Assembly (NCBI GenBank): GCA_001771065.1
Contig: MESQ01000020.1
Location: 1-54,252, forward strand
Reading direction: 5' to 3'
Length of the DNA stretch: 54,252 nt
Origin: Burkholderiales bacterium RIFOXYD12_FULL_59_19
GTDB taxonomy: Bacteria > Pseudomonadota > Gammaproteobacteria > Burkholderiales > Burkholderiaceae_C
Part shown: positions 25,455 through 36,460 of the stretch, piece after piece
Position numbering within the stretch: position 1 is the first letter of the stretch
Layout of the letters: each line of letters starts with the position of its first letter
The notes under the pieces: model-generated
Seen by the model: the letters and a program-made list of their open reading frames with translations, nothing else
Databases searched by the model: none
Told to the model about the DNA's origin: nothing
Translations under genes and position numbers: made by a program

Positions 25455-26290
25455 CAATTGAACGCATTCACCAGTACCCCCGCGTCCTGTCGATTGCTGG
25501 CTCGGACAGCGGTGGCGGCGCCGGCATCCAGGCCGACCTCAAAACCTTTGCCGCTTTAGGCTGCTTTGGCATGACAGCCATCACCGCGCTGACCGCGCAA
25601 AACACCTGCGGCGTGCGCGCCATTCACCCGGTGCCGCCCGACATGCTGCGCGCGCAGATCGATGCGGTGCTGGAAGACATTGGGGCTGATGCGGTCAAGG
25701 TGGGCATGCTGCACTCGCCTGAGATTGTGCGCGCCGTGGCGCAGGCCATAGACCGGCATCGACTCACCCGCGTGGTGTTTGACCCGGTGATGGTTGCCAC
25801 CAGCGGCGCCAAGCTCATCGACGACCCGGCCATTGCCGTGTTGGTGGCCGAGCTGTTTCCGCGTGCGGCGCTGATCACGCCTAATTTGGACGAAGCGGCC
25901 TTGCTGGTTGGGCGCCCGCTCACCAGCGCGCAAGACATGGCACAAGCAGCGGCCGAACTGCTAGCGCGCGGCGCCCGTGCCGTGCTGCTCAAGGGTGGGC
26001 ACCTGGCCGGTGATGTGGTGATGGACCTGTTGTTGCAAGCATCAGCAGAACCGCTGTGGCTGCAGGCCCCGCGCATCAACACCGCCAACACCCACGGCAC
26101 CGGCTGCACGCTGTCCAGCGCCATTGCCGCGCATTTGGCGCTGGGCGCCACGCTGACTCAAGCCGTGCAACAAGCGCGCGACTTTGTGCGCCAGGCCCTG
26201 CTGGCCGGGGCCTCGGTCAAGACGGGTCAGGGCGAAGGCCCGTTGAACCACGGTTTTGCACCACTGCCCATGCAATTGCGTGATCTGTAG
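25451..26290 (+). CDS. thiD: Hydroxymethylpyrimidine (phosphate) kinase
   Basis: A 279-residue ribokinase-like protein with [20 protein letters not shown] at residues 11-30, the ThiD substrate-site block. [14 protein letters not shown] and [18 protein letters not shown] near the C-terminus form the ATP/anion-hole site. It makes HMP pyrophosphate for ThiE. ATG 25451 overlaps the thiE stop by four bases; an upstream in-frame start would run inside thiE. The stop codon lies inside a small palindromic repeat (26285-26308). Confidence 0.96.
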   Translation: MTIERIHQYPRVLSIAGSDSGGGAGIQADLKTFAALGCFGMTAITALTAQNTCGVRAIHPVPPDMLRAQIDAVLEDIGADAVKVGMLHSPEIVRAVAQAIDRHRLTRVVFDPVMVATSGAKLIDDPAIAVLVAELFPRAALITPNLDEAALLVGRPLTSAQDMAQAAAELLARGARAVLLKGGHLAGDVVMDLLLQASAEPLWLQAPRINTANTHGTGCTLSSAIAAHLALGATLTQAVQQARDFVRQALLAGASVKTGQGEGPLNHGFAPLPMQLRDL

Positions 26291-26342
26291 GGCCGAATTC
26301 ATTCGGCCGAGGGGTGTTCTGTAGGGCCAAATTCATTCGGCC
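26285..26342. repeat. Two tandem palindromic repeats between convergent thi operons
   Basis: The 24-base unit CTGTAGGGCC(G/A)AATTCATTCGGCC occurs at 26285-26308 and 26319-26342. Each holds a hairpin GGCCGAAT-TC-ATTCGGCC (one mismatch in the second). The first includes the thiD stop, the second the last codons and stop of thiE2. They may serve as a two-way terminator, but there is no T run. The TGTAGGG start links them to similar elements at 26999, 28429, 32008 and 33506. Confidence 0.8.
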
Positions 26343-27301
26343 AGTCGGTGCGGCGTTCGGCATGTAAACATGGCCTGCAAGCTTGTCACCTGTGCCTCGG
26401 GCGCGTCAGCGGCCACCAGCGCCCGCACCACGGCCACCGAGCCAACACCACTGGCCAGCACCTCAGGCAGTCGTGCGGCGTCAATGCCGCCAATGGCAAC
26501 GGTGGGGGTGTTGCGCAGCAGCGTGGCGTACATCTTGAGTCGTGCCGGGCCTTGTGGCGGCGTGGCCATGCGCTTGAGCGTGGTCGCATAGACGGCACCC
26601 AAGGCAATGTAGCTGGGCTGGACGGCTGCGGCGCGCAGCATCTCGGCATAGCCGTGGCTGCTGACGCCCAAACGCAGGTCGGCGGCGCGAATCGGCTCCA
26701 GCTCTGCGCTCTGCAGGTCTTCTTGCCCCAGGTGCACGCCATAGGCGCCGGCCTCGATGGCCGCTTGCCAGTGGTCGTTGATGAACAGCAGGGCGCCGGT
26801 GCCTTGCACCGCCTGGACCGCAGCCTGCACCTCGCGTTTGATGGCGCCCGGGTCGTCGGACTTGAAACGTAATTGCACCGTCGGTACCCCGGCACGCGCC
26901 ATGCGCCCCACCCAGGTGGCATCGGGCAGCACCGCGTACAGGCCCAATTGATGTGGGCAGGGGGCAAAGCTGTCAAAGCCACTGTCATTGGTGGCTCGTT
27001 GTAGGGTCGACTTCAGTTGTCCAAAGTCTTGCGGATCGGTGGGCCAGGCGTTGGCGTCAAAGTGGCCGCTGCGTTCACTTTGCCGTTGCCAGGCGCTGGC
27101 CACACATTGGGCATCGGCGTCAATGAAATCAAGGGCACAGCACGCGGCATAAACCGCCTGTGTCATGGTGGCGGTGAGCAACGTGGGCAGGGCGGTCAGG
27201 TCCATCGGCAACCGTTGCAGCGGATTGGCCTGCAGGGCCAGATGGCTGTGCTGGCGCACGATTTCGCGGGCCAGGGTGTCAAGTTCGCTGTTGTGTGACA
27301 T
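26333..27301 (-). CDS. Second ThiE-like protein with N-terminal extension
   Basis: A 322-residue protein. Residues ~135-305 are a ThiE-type barrel: VPTVQLRFKSDDPG, FINDHWQAAIEAGAYGVHLG, LGVSSHGYAE, LGAVYATTLKRMATPPQG and TVAIGGI. The first ~110 residues are a separate helical domain that I do not recognise; such extended ThiE proteins are common in Burkholderiales. ATG 27301 was chosen because it lies just before MSHNSELDTL, whereas the longer open frame runs into thiG. It is the last gene of the cytX-thiOSG unit. Part of its N-terminal region (27022-26999) is a REP-like palindrome read as codons. Confidence 0.86.
   Translation of the reverse strand: MSHNSELDTLAREIVRQHSHLALQANPLQRLPMDLTALPTLLTATMTQAVYAACCALDFIDADAQCVASAWQRQSERSGHFDANAWPTDPQDFGQLKSTLQRATNDSGFDSFAPCPHQLGLYAVLPDATWVGRMARAGVPTVQLRFKSDDPGAIKREVQAAVQAVQGTGALLFINDHWQAAIEAGAYGVHLGQEDLQSAELEPIRAADLRLGVSSHGYAEMLRAAAVQPSYIALGAVYATTLKRMATPPQGPARLKMYATLLRNTPTVAIGGIDAARLPEVLASGVGSVAVVRALVAADAPEAQVTSLQAMFTCRTPHRLAE
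26999..27022. repeat. REP-like palindrome inside the second thiE gene
   Basis: TTGTAGGGTCGACTTCAGTTGTCC: the TGTAGGG start followed by an almost perfect hairpin GGTCGACT-TC-AGTTGTCC. On the minus strand it encodes part of the QLKSTLQRA segment. The hairpin arm equals that of the right half of the elements at 28429 and 32008. Confidence 0.7.
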
Positions 27302-27341
27302 TGTTGTCGTCCAGGCTGGGTTGGGGCTGTTCGTCGTGCCG

Positions 27342-28157
27342 TCAAGCCTGGTGCCAGAACGGCGTTCCCAGCACCGGGGTGCTGGGTTGCGCGCTGTTGT
27401 GTTCGGGCATGACGCCAGACAAAAAGGCGGCGCGACCGGCCTGCACTGCATTGGCAAAGGCGCCCGCCATACGCACCGGGTCCTGCGCCAGTGCCACGGC
27501 GGTGTTAAGCAGCACGCCGTCAAAGCCCCATTCCATCACCTGGCAGGCATGTGACGGCAAACCCAGCCCGGCATCTACCAGCATCGGCACGTCCAGGCGT
27601 TCGCGCAGGGTGCGTAGCGCATAGGGGTTGAGCGGGCCCTTGCCGGTGCCAATCGGCGCCGCCCAGGGCATGATGGCCTGGCAACCGACGTCAACCAGGC
27701 GTTGGCACAGCACCAGGTCTTCGGTGCAGTAGGGCAGCACCTGGAAGCCGTCCTTGATCAACCGGCTGGCGGCCTCGACCAGGTTCAGGGTGTCGGGCTG
27801 CAGCGTGTAGTCGTCGCCGATCAGCTCCAGCTTGAGCCAGGGCGTGCCAAAAACCTCGCGCGCCATGTGTGCCGTGGTGATAACTTCCTGCACGCTGTGG
27901 CAGCCGGCGGTGTTGGGCAGCACTGGCACGTTCATCTCGGCGAGCATGGCCCAGAAAGTGTTGGGCATTGCATCGCCTGCTTGCAGGTTTTGCCGGCGCA
28001 GCGAGGCCGTCAGCATGGCCGGCTGTGCCAGCTTGACCGCAGCTTGTAACACGCCGGGTGACGGGTAGCGCGAGGTGCCCAGCAGCAGGCGTCTGGCAAA
28101 GGTTCGGCCGTAGAGCACCAGGGCGTCGCCGGGAGTTTTTTCTGAATACATGTTCAT
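27342..28157 (-). CDS. thiG: Thiazole synthase
   Basis: A 271-residue TIM barrel that forms the thiazole phosphate from deoxyxylulose phosphate, dehydroglycine and ThiS thiocarboxylate. LLLGTSRYPSPGVLQAAV, VLPNTAGCHSVQEVITTAHM, LKLELIGDDYTLQPD and MPWAAPIGTGKGP are typical; the active Lys is in LKLEL. The ~25-residue C-terminal tail is variable in the family. It starts 11 bases after thiS. Confidence 0.96.
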   Translation of the reverse strand: MNMYSEKTPGDALVLYGRTFARRLLLGTSRYPSPGVLQAAVKLAQPAMLTASLRRQNLQAGDAMPNTFWAMLAEMNVPVLPNTAGCHSVQEVITTAHMAREVFGTPWLKLELIGDDYTLQPDTLNLVEAASRLIKDGFQVLPYCTEDLVLCQRLVDVGCQAIMPWAAPIGTGKGPLNPYALRTLRERLDVPMLVDAGLGLPSHACQVMEWGFDGVLLNTAVALAQDPVRMAGAFANAVQAGRAAFLSGVMPEHNSAQPSTPVLGTPFWHQA

Positions 28158-28168
28158 GAGGGCAATCC

Positions 28169-28378
28169 TTAGCCCCCGGTTACCGGCGCAATCAGGTCGA
28201 TCTGGTCTGCGTCGTGCAACAGGGTGTGGTGGTAGGCGGTATTGGGGATGAACTGCAGGTTGATGGCTGCGGCAAAAGGCGGCTTCAACTGCAACAGGGC
28301 CACGGCATCGGCCAGCGTCGCGGCGGTAGCCAGCTCAAACGTGCTGCCGTTGATCAGCACTTTGATGGGCGTTGTCAT
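28169..28378 (-). CDS. thiS: Sulfur carrier protein ThiS
   Basis: A 69-residue ubiquitin-like protein ending in the required Gly-Gly (IAPVTGG) that becomes a thiocarboxylate. The start MTTPIKVLINGSTFEL fits the family; an upstream in-frame ATG would run inside thiO. Its ATG shares a base with the thiO stop (TGATG). The carrier feeds sulfur to ThiG, encoded just downstream. Confidence 0.95.
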   Translation of the reverse strand: MTTPIKVLINGSTFELATAATLADAVALLQLKPPFAAAINLQFIPNTAYHHTLLHDADQIDLIAPVTGG

Positions 28379-29550
28379 CAAGCAGGCTCCCGAACATCCG
28401 GGAGCACGGATTGCCGTGCTTCGCTCTCTTGTAGGGCGGACTTGCACCCGCCATGGTCGACTGAAGTCGACCCTACAACGTCAGGCGGGCAAGACAGCTC
28501 AAATTCATCGGCCAGCGCTGAACGCTCCCCCTGCATCAGCTGCAGCACCACGTCCAGCATGGCCGGGGCGATCAGATAGCCGTGCCGGTACAAGCCGTTG
28601 ACCTGCAGGCAGCGCGCGCCCAGGCGGCGTACTGCGGGCAGGTTGTCGGGCAGGGTGGGGCGGCACTGCGCCACCAGTTCCACGATGCGTGCCTCGCCAA
28701 AGCCGCTGTCCACGGTGTAGGCGGCACTGAGCAATTCCAGCGCCGAGCGCACGCTCATGGGCGATGTGTCGTCCGATTCGATTTCTGTGGCGCCCACCAA
28801 AAAATAGCCATCCTGCTTGGGGGCAATGTAGATGGGGTAACGCGGGTGAATCAGCCGGGTGGGGCGCGACAGCGTCACGTTGGGGGCATGCAAGGTAATG
28901 ATCTCGCCACGCACACCGCGCAAGCCGGGCCACTGCGGCTGCGCACCCAGGCCGCGGCAGTCAAGCACCCAGTCAGGCTGGCCGCTCTGGCCTGGGGCAA
29001 AGTCGCCCGGGCTGCGCGATGTGTTCCAGTGCAGGGTAACCTGCAAGCGCTGCAATTGCGCCAGCAGCGCGTCCATGAGCTGGTGGTTGTCCAACTGGCC
29101 TTCGCCCGGCAGGTACAGGCCTTGTGCAAAATGTGCGCCCATGCCGGGTTCCAACTGGTTCAGCCCTGCAGCATCCAGTGTTTTTTGAGGTGGCAGGCTG
29201 GGCAATCGCTTTGCGGTGGCGGCCAGCAACTGACCAAAGCGCTGTGCCTCAGCTGCGTCCTGACGGTGCCAGACCACCAGTGTGCCTTGCTGCTGGAAAA
29301 ACACGGGGGCATCGAGTTCAGCGATCAGCGCTGGCCAGCGTGTCAGGCCATATTGCCCCATGCGCACCACCGTGTCTTCGGCGACCGCCGACTCGGCCAG
29401 CGGCGCCAGCATGGCAGCAGCCGCAAACGCAGCGGCGCGGCGTGAATCGGCCGCGGCTGCGTCATAAACGTTCAACGTGTGGCCAGCGCGCGCCAACGCG
29501 CAAGCCAGCAGGCGGCCCATCAGGCCGGCGCCCAAAATGACGATATTCAT
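28378..29550 (-). CDS. thiO: FAD-dependent glycine oxidase ThiO
   Basis: A 390-residue flavoprotein with the dinucleotide-binding start MNIVILGAGLMGRLLACALA. It should oxidise glycine to the imine needed by ThiG in an aerobic pathway. ATG 29550 overlaps the cytX stop (ATGA). Typical ThiO proteins are about 365-370 residues. Here the last ~30 residues (from [14 protein letters not shown] on) are encoded by REP-like hairpins at 28478-28387, so the original stop seems to have been replaced by repeat-derived codons. The core enzyme should be unaffected. Confidence 0.93.
   Translation of the reverse strand: MNIVILGAGLMGRLLACALARAGHTLNVYDAAAADSRRAAAFAAAAMLAPLAESAVAEDTVVRMGQYGLTRWPALIAELDAPVFFQQQGTLVVWHRQDAAEAQRFGQLLAATAKRLPSLPPQKTLDAAGLNQLEPGMGAHFAQGLYLPGEGQLDNHQLMDALLAQLQRLQVTLHWNTSRSPGDFAPGQSGQPDWVLDCRGLGAQPQWPGLRGVRGEIITLHAPNVTLSRPTRLIHPRYPIYIAPKQDGYFLVGATEIESDDTSPMSVRSALELLSAAYTVDSGFGEARIVELVAQCRPTLPDNLPAVRRLGARCLQVNGLYRHGYLIAPAMLDVVLQLMQGERSALADEFELSCPPDVVGSTSVDHGGCKSALQESEARQSVLPDVREPA
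28387..28478. repeat. REP-like element cluster forming the 3' end of thiO
   Basis: Three elements lie side by side. At 28387-28404 is a hairpin CTCCCG-AACATC-CGGGAG. At 28404-28419 is a hairpin GCACGG-ATTG-CCGTGC. At 28429-28478 is a 50-base double hairpin bounded by TTGTAGGG and CCCTACAA, the second arm being GGTCGACT-GA-AGTCGACC. The 50-base unit is nearly identical to 32008-32057 inside ygiQ. Confidence 0.85.
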
Positions 29551-30869
29551 GCTTTGCTCCCGGCCAGTGTCAGGGGGCTGGCCGGGCGGGTCAGCCAGGC
29601 CAGCACAAAGGTGGCCGCCAGTGTGGGTAATGCCGCGCCCCATTGCGGCGCCCATTGCGCCAACGCGTGGTAGCAGCCAATGCCGCCAAGCCACAGCAGC
29701 GCCGCTGACCGGTCAACGGGTTTGCCGTGGCTGACCATGGCCCCGCCAGACAGGGCCAGGCGTCCCAGAATCACCCCATAGAGCGGAACAAATACCGAGC
29801 TCAGCATCAGCAAAAACGGCTCCAGGCTGTGCATCGGCAGCACCAGCGCCAGGCCGGTACACAGCACTGCCAGGGCCACTCCCCATTGGCGCACGCTCCA
29901 GGTTGGCTTGATGCTGTGGCCCGACACCGCGCCCGAGTACACGTCACCAAAAGCGTTGTCCACCTCGTCGACCAGAATCAGCGTCAGGGCCAGCAGGCCG
30001 CCCTGAGCCAGCAGCAGGGCGCTGACGAGGTCGGTGCCCGGTGCCGCCACCGTGACCACCATCACGCCCAGTCCATAACACCAGATATTGGCCAGCGCAT
30101 AACCAAGCCAGGTGCCGCGCAGTGCGCTTTTGTCGGATGTGCCATAACGCGCATAGTCGGCCACCAAGGGCAGCCACGACACCGGCATGGCGATGACCAG
30201 GTCCATGGCCGACAGCATGCCCATGCTGCCGTCGCCCGGGCGTGCCCAAAATGTATCCAGCCCCAGCGCCTGCACCTGGCCGCCAAATTGCCAGGTCAGC
30301 CACAGCAGCGAGGCAATCACCAGCGGCAGTGCCACCCGGCTGACAATTTTGCGCACCAGTTGTGTCATGGGGCGCGATAACAACAACACCAGCACACCAC
30401 CCCACAACAGCGTGGTCAATACCCGGCCCCAGGCGCTGTCAAGCCCCAGTCCAAACGATTGCTGACCAATGGCGGCGGTGCCGTCGCGCATGATGACCAG
30501 CTCAAAGGTGGTCCAGCCAATCAGTTGCGCCATGTTCAGCAGTACCGGCAGGCGCGCAAAGGCGCTGCCATAGGTGGCGTGCATCAGCGCCGCGCTCGAC
30601 AAGCCGGTCTGGCAGCCCAGCCGCGCGGTCCAGGCCAGCAGGCCGGCGCCAATCAAGGAACCCAGCACAATGGCGATGGCTGCATCGCGGCTGCCCACGG
30701 CCGGCACCAGGTAGGCGCCGACCTGCATCACCAGCAGACCCACACCCAGGCTGAACCACAGCGAGGCGTGGTTGTGCCAGTTGAAGACCCGCTCTGGCGC
30801 GGGCACGGGTGACAATGCCGTGTTCGTCAGAGGGGCTTGGGTTGAATCAGAAAAATGTGTGTTTGCCAT
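29547..30869 (-). CDS. cytX: CytX-like permease, probable HMP (thiamine pyrimidine) importer
   Basis: A 440-residue inner-membrane protein of the nucleobase:cation symporter-1 family with about 12 membrane segments (for example LWFSLGVGLLVMQVGAYLV). It sits directly behind a TPP riboswitch and first in a thiamine operon, which identifies the CytX-type hydroxymethylpyrimidine transporter rather than a cytosine permease. ATG 30869 has GGAGCA five bases upstream. The longer open frame upstream overlaps the riboswitch region and is not used. Confidence 0.9.
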   Translation of the reverse strand: MANTHFSDSTQAPLTNTALSPVPAPERVFNWHNHASLWFSLGVGLLVMQVGAYLVPAVGSRDAAIAIVLGSLIGAGLLAWTARLGCQTGLSSAALMHATYGSAFARLPVLLNMAQLIGWTTFELVIMRDGTAAIGQQSFGLGLDSAWGRVLTTLLWGGVLVLLLSRPMTQLVRKIVSRVALPLVIASLLWLTWQFGGQVQALGLDTFWARPGDGSMGMLSAMDLVIAMPVSWLPLVADYARYGTSDKSALRGTWLGYALANIWCYGLGVMVVTVAAPGTDLVSALLLAQGGLLALTLILVDEVDNAFGDVYSGAVSGHSIKPTWSVRQWGVALAVLCTGLALVLPMHSLEPFLLMLSSVFVPLYGVILGRLALSGGAMVSHGKPVDRSAALLWLGGIGCYHALAQWAPQWGAALPTLAATFVLAWLTRPASPLTLAGSKA

Positions 30870-30957
30870 CTGTTTGCTCCATGCAAAAAGTTGGCAGGTC
30901 GGCGGTCGAAAGGGGTGGACAACCTCGCCAGAGAAGACGGCGAGCACCGGTTTTTAA

Positions 30958-31048
30958 CCTGCTTCCCTGCGCGAGGATTACCTCAATCAGGTTCAAAGGG
31001 ACTTTCTCAGTCGTCCTGCCAGCAAACCCGGCAGCACAACACCCCTAG
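30958..31048 (-). promoter_or_regulatory. TPP riboswitch of cytX-thiOSG-thiE2
   Basis: Read on the minus strand: TAGGGGTG, a variable stem, CTGAGAAAGTCCCTTTGAAC, CTGATTGAGGTAATCC and GCAGGGAAGCAGG, the complete THI-box set. It lies about 90 bases upstream of cytX. The remaining bases to 31183 hold only the presumed promoters of cytX and of ygiQ on the other strand; I could not fix their boxes. Confidence 0.95.
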
Positions 31049-31183
31049 CGAATGCGCTTTTTTTAACGCAGCGCGGATTCTATAGCGACGCGTGGGTAAG
31101 TCACGGCAGCAATGACCTTGATGGCAACGTTTCAAGCCTCAAAACCTTACACTCAGCGCCTTCTCCCTGACCCCTGAGTGCCC

Positions 31184-33502
<2,319 letters not shown>

Positions 33503-33505
33503 ACC

Positions 33506-33528
33506 TTGTAGGAGGCCCGCCCCGGGCC
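33506..33528. terminator. Hairpin after ygiQ, related to the REP-like family
   Basis: TTGTAGG followed by GGCCCG-CCC-CGGGCC, starting four bases after the ygiQ stop and ending 13 bases before the convergent kinase gene. It has no T run, but its place between two convergent genes suggests a role in ending transcription. Confidence 0.5.
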
Positions 33529-33540
33529 GATGGTTGCCTG

Positions 33541-34875
33541 TCAACTCGCTTCGGCAAGCTGCAAGCGGATGTTGGCACACAGGCCGCCACTGCTGGCATT
33601 GCCGAGCTCCAGCGTGCCACCCATGCGCGAGACAATTTTTTGCACAATCGCCAGCCCCAGTCCGGTGCCGTTGGCTGCCGTGCGTGCCGCTTCGCCCCGA
33701 AAAAAAGGGGTGGTCAACTGCTTGAGTTGGTCTTCGGGCACCCCCGGGCCATGGTCGCGCACGCGCAGCAGTAGGGTGTTGTCCATCCGGCGCGCCGAAA
33801 TCTCCACCCGTGCGATGCCGGTATTGGCCGACTGGCCGTAACGGGCCGCGTTCTCGATCAGGTTGGTGATCACGCGCTGCAACTCCACCGGATCGACGAG
33901 CACCATCAGTTTGGGCTCAATGGCTACTTTGAGTTCGAGTTCGGGACGTTTGCGCAGTGTGCTCAGACAAAGCTCAATGATGGGTGCCAGTGCCAGCGGG
34001 CTCAGATTGATCTGACCAGGCCGGGCGTAATCGAGAAATTTGTTGATGATGGCATCGAGTTGCGCAATGTCATTGGCCATGTTTTCACGGGCTTCCACAT
34101 CATTGACGCTGAGCTCGGTTTCCAGCCTCAGCCGGGCCAGGGGCGTGCGCAAGTCGTGCGAGATGCCGGCCAGCATCACCGCCCGGTCTTCTTCAATTTT
34201 GGCCAGTTTTTGTGTCATGCGGTTAAAGCCGATGTTGACTGCTCGAATCTCGCTGGTTGTCACGGTTTCGTCGAGCCGGCTGGCCTCAAAGTCGCCCTCG
34301 CGCACCTGCCTGGCCGCAAAAGAAAGGTCTTTCAGGGGGCGGTTGATCAGCCGCGCCATCAACGCAGCACCGAACAAAGACAAGGTCGCTGCCGTGCTGA
34401 GCCAGATCAGCCAGGTCTTGGCCGCGGGTTGGTCAAAACGGGAACGGTCCGTTTGCAGCCAGAAATGGTCCCGGTTGATGTCAAAACCGATCCACAAGCC
34501 CGGCACCCCATTGACTTGTTCGGCGATCAGCGTGGTGGGTCCCAGGCGCGCTTTCAGTTCGTCGGTCATGTAGCGGTTGATCTCATCATTTTTCAGGGTT
34601 TGAACCACGTCATTGGGTTCGCGCGGCATGATCACCACATGCTCCTGGTCTTTCATGGTTTTGAACAACGAGACCTGGGTGATGCTGTCGGTGTGCATCA
34701 CCGCCGCACGGCTCAGATTGACCAGCGAAGCAATTTGTCGCGCGGTTTGAATGGCGCGTGGTTCGGATTCAAGCTCGCGCAGGGTTTGGGTCCAGGCTAT
34801 CACACTGCCCAGTAGCAGCAGCGCCAGCAGAACAAATGTGCGCCAGAACAGACTCAGCCCGGGTTTAGTCGCCAT
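33541..34875 (-). CDS. envZ: EnvZ-like sensor histidine kinase
   Basis: A 444-residue inner-membrane kinase. One membrane segment lies at about residues 9-29 (LFWRTFVLLALLLLGSVIAW) and a second near 155-175, enclosing a ~120-residue periplasmic sensor. A HAMP domain follows, then the phospho-accepting His in GISHDLRTPLARLR, the N box NLIENAARYG, and G boxes DHGPGVPE and GTGLGLAIVQKI. ATG 34875 was chosen because it begins MATKPGLSLFWRTF; a longer frame runs deep into the regulator gene. It overlaps the response regulator gene by 11 bases, so the two are co-translated. Confidence 0.93.
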   Translation of the reverse strand: MATKPGLSLFWRTFVLLALLLLGSVIAWTQTLRELESEPRAIQTARQIASLVNLSRAAVMHTDSITQVSLFKTMKDQEHVVIMPREPNDVVQTLKNDEINRYMTDELKARLGPTTLIAEQVNGVPGLWIGFDINRDHFWLQTDRSRFDQPAAKTWLIWLSTAATLSLFGAALMARLINRPLKDLSFAARQVREGDFEASRLDETVTTSEIRAVNIGFNRMTQKLAKIEEDRAVMLAGISHDLRTPLARLRLETELSVNDVEARENMANDIAQLDAIINKFLDYARPGQINLSPLALAPIIELCLSTLRKRPELELKVAIEPKLMVLVDPVELQRVITNLIENAARYGQSANTGIARVEISARRMDNTLLLRVRDHGPGVPEDQLKQLTTPFFRGEAARTAANGTGLGLAIVQKIVSRMGGTLELGNASSGGLCANIRLQLAEAS

Positions 34876-35593
34876 CAGGTACAAAAACGTAGCCAATGCC
34901 CCATACCGTCTGGATGTAACGCGGTAAGGTGGCATCCACCTCAATGAGTTTGCGCAGGCGCGACACCTGGACGTCCAGGCTGCGATCAAAGGGCTCAAAG
35001 TCGCGCCCACGCGCCAATTGCGCCAATTTTTCACGCGACAGGGGTTGGCGCGGGTGTCGAACCAATGCCTTGAGCATGGCAAATTCACCGGTGGTCAGGG
35101 GAATTTCTTCCTGGTCTTTGTGCAGCATGCGGGCCCCCAGGTCAAACCTGAAAGTTCCAAAGTGAATGGTTTCATTGTCGGCCGAAGGTGATCCCGGCGC
35201 TTCCACGGGTGGCCTGCGGCGCAGCACGGCATGAATGCGGGCCAGCAATTCGCGCGGATTAAAGGGTTTGCTCAGGTAGTCGTCGGCGCCCACCTCAAGC
35301 CCCACAATGCGATCAATGTCCTCCCCTTTGGCCGTGAGCATGATGATGGGCGTGCGGTCGTTGTTGCCCCGCAGTCGCCGGCAAATCGACAAACCGTCTT
35401 CGCCCGGCATCATGAGGTCAAGCACGATCAGATCAACCGGTTCGCGCAACAGCACGCGGGTGAGTGCTTTGCCATCTTCGGCCTGCAAGACCTCAAAACC
35501 TTCTTGCGTCAGGTAGCGGCGCAACAGGTCGCGGATACGCGCGTCGTCGTCAACCACCAAAATTTTGTCAACATGGTCAGCATTTGCGGACAT
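34865..35593 (-). CDS. ompR: OmpR-like response regulator
   Basis: A 242-residue protein with a receiver domain (KILVVDDDARIRDLLRRYL; phospho-accepting Asp in LIVLDLMMPGEDG; Lys in LSKPFNPREL) and a C-terminal winged helix (LTTGEFAMLKALVRHP; LDVQVSRLRKLIE; TVWGIGYVFVPDG). The close match to the OmpR pattern suggests control of outer-membrane or osmotic functions. ATG 35593 (MSANADHVDK) is taken; another in-frame start lies nine codons upstream. An inverted repeat upstream may be its own binding site. Confidence 0.93.
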   Translation of the reverse strand: MSANADHVDKILVVDDDARIRDLLRRYLTQEGFEVLQAEDGKALTRVLLREPVDLIVLDLMMPGEDGLSICRRLRGNNDRTPIIMLTAKGEDIDRIVGLEVGADDYLSKPFNPRELLARIHAVLRRRPPVEAPGSPSADNETIHFGTFRFDLGARMLHKDQEEIPLTTGEFAMLKALVRHPRQPLSREKLAQLARGRDFEPFDRSLDVQVSRLRKLIEVDATLPRYIQTVWGIGYVFVPDGD

Positions 35594-35608
35594 ACTTCGC
35601 TCCAGGAC

Positions 35609-35690
35609 AATTTGTAACAAGCGTGATTTTGCGTGTTTAGATTTGGTTTTTTACAGTTTTTTGATTTGTATTGACATGCTGTTACAAATT
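35609..35690. promoter_or_regulatory. Inverted repeat between ompR and the SIMPL gene
   Basis: AATTTGTAACA at 35609-35619 is matched by its exact reverse complement TGTTACAAATT at 35680-35690. Both arms carry GTAACA, close to the GNAACA half-site of OmpR boxes. The pair spans the intergenic region shared by ompR (minus) and the SIMPL-domain gene (plus). A TTGACA at 35671-35676 could be a -35 box for the latter. Feedback control by OmpR is inferred. Confidence 0.45.
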
Positions 35691-35730
35691 TATTCACCCA
35701 TGATGGTCACTTACCCACCAGGATTTAAAG

Positions 35731-36438
35731 ATGAAAAACAGTATCAATGGGCTTGCCCTTGGCGTTTTGCTGATGGCAAGCCCGACTGCCTTTTCGCAAA
35801 ACCTTGCACCAAGCCTGCCAACACAACGCGTGAGCCTGTCGTCCAGTGCCACGGTCCAGGTGCCGCAAGACGAGCTGACCCTGACCCTGAGTACCCAGCG
35901 TGAGGGTGGCGATGCGCAGGACGTACAAAACCAGCTCAAGTTAGCGCTGGATGCCGCTCTGACCCTGGCCAGGCGCCAGGCGCAAAGCCCCTTGATGAGC
36001 GTCAGCACCGGGCGTTTTGGGCTGTCGCCTCGGCACGACCGCAACGGCAAACTGGTGGGCTGGCAGGGCTCGGCCGAGCTGGTGTTGCAGGGCAATGATT
36101 TTGTTCGCATCAGCCAGACCGCCGCGCAACTGCAAACCCTGAGCGTGGCCAGTGTTGTCTTTGGCCTGAGTGCGTCGCAGCGTCAGGGCGCGCAGTCGAA
36201 AGCCCAAAGCCAGGCGATCGAACAGTTTCAAAAAAGTGCCTCCGAGATTGCCAAAAGTTTCGGCTTTGCTGGCTACACGCTGGGCGACATTCAGGTCGAC
36301 GCCAATCAGGCGGGCCCGGTGCGGCCCTACATGATGGCGGCCAGTGTCCGGTCGGTGGCAGAAGAGGCGCCAGTGCCGCTAGAAGCTGGTTTAAGCCATG
36401 TCAGTGTCAATGTGTCGGGTTCGGTGCTGTTGAAATAA
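35731..36438 (+). CDS. SIMPL domain (DUF541) periplasmic protein
   Basis: A 235-residue protein with a signal peptide (MKNSINGLALGVLLMASPTA, cleaved near AFSQ) and a DUF541/SIMPL body (RVSLSSSATVQVPQDELTLT; LVGWQGSAELVLQG). Proteins of this family are exported; their role is poorly known and some are linked to oxidative or envelope stress. It is divergent from ompR and may share control with it through the inverted repeat between them. Confidence 0.88.
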   Translation: MKNSINGLALGVLLMASPTAFSQNLAPSLPTQRVSLSSSATVQVPQDELTLTLSTQREGGDAQDVQNQLKLALDAALTLARRQAQSPLMSVSTGRFGLSPRHDRNGKLVGWQGSAELVLQGNDFVRISQTAAQLQTLSVASVVFGLSASQRQGAQSKAQSQAIEQFQKSASEIAKSFGFAGYTLGDIQVDANQAGPVRPYMMAASVRSVAEEAPVPLEAGLSHVSVNVSGSVLLK

Positions 36439-36460
36439 ACTGGGGTCCCAAGCGCTGTCG

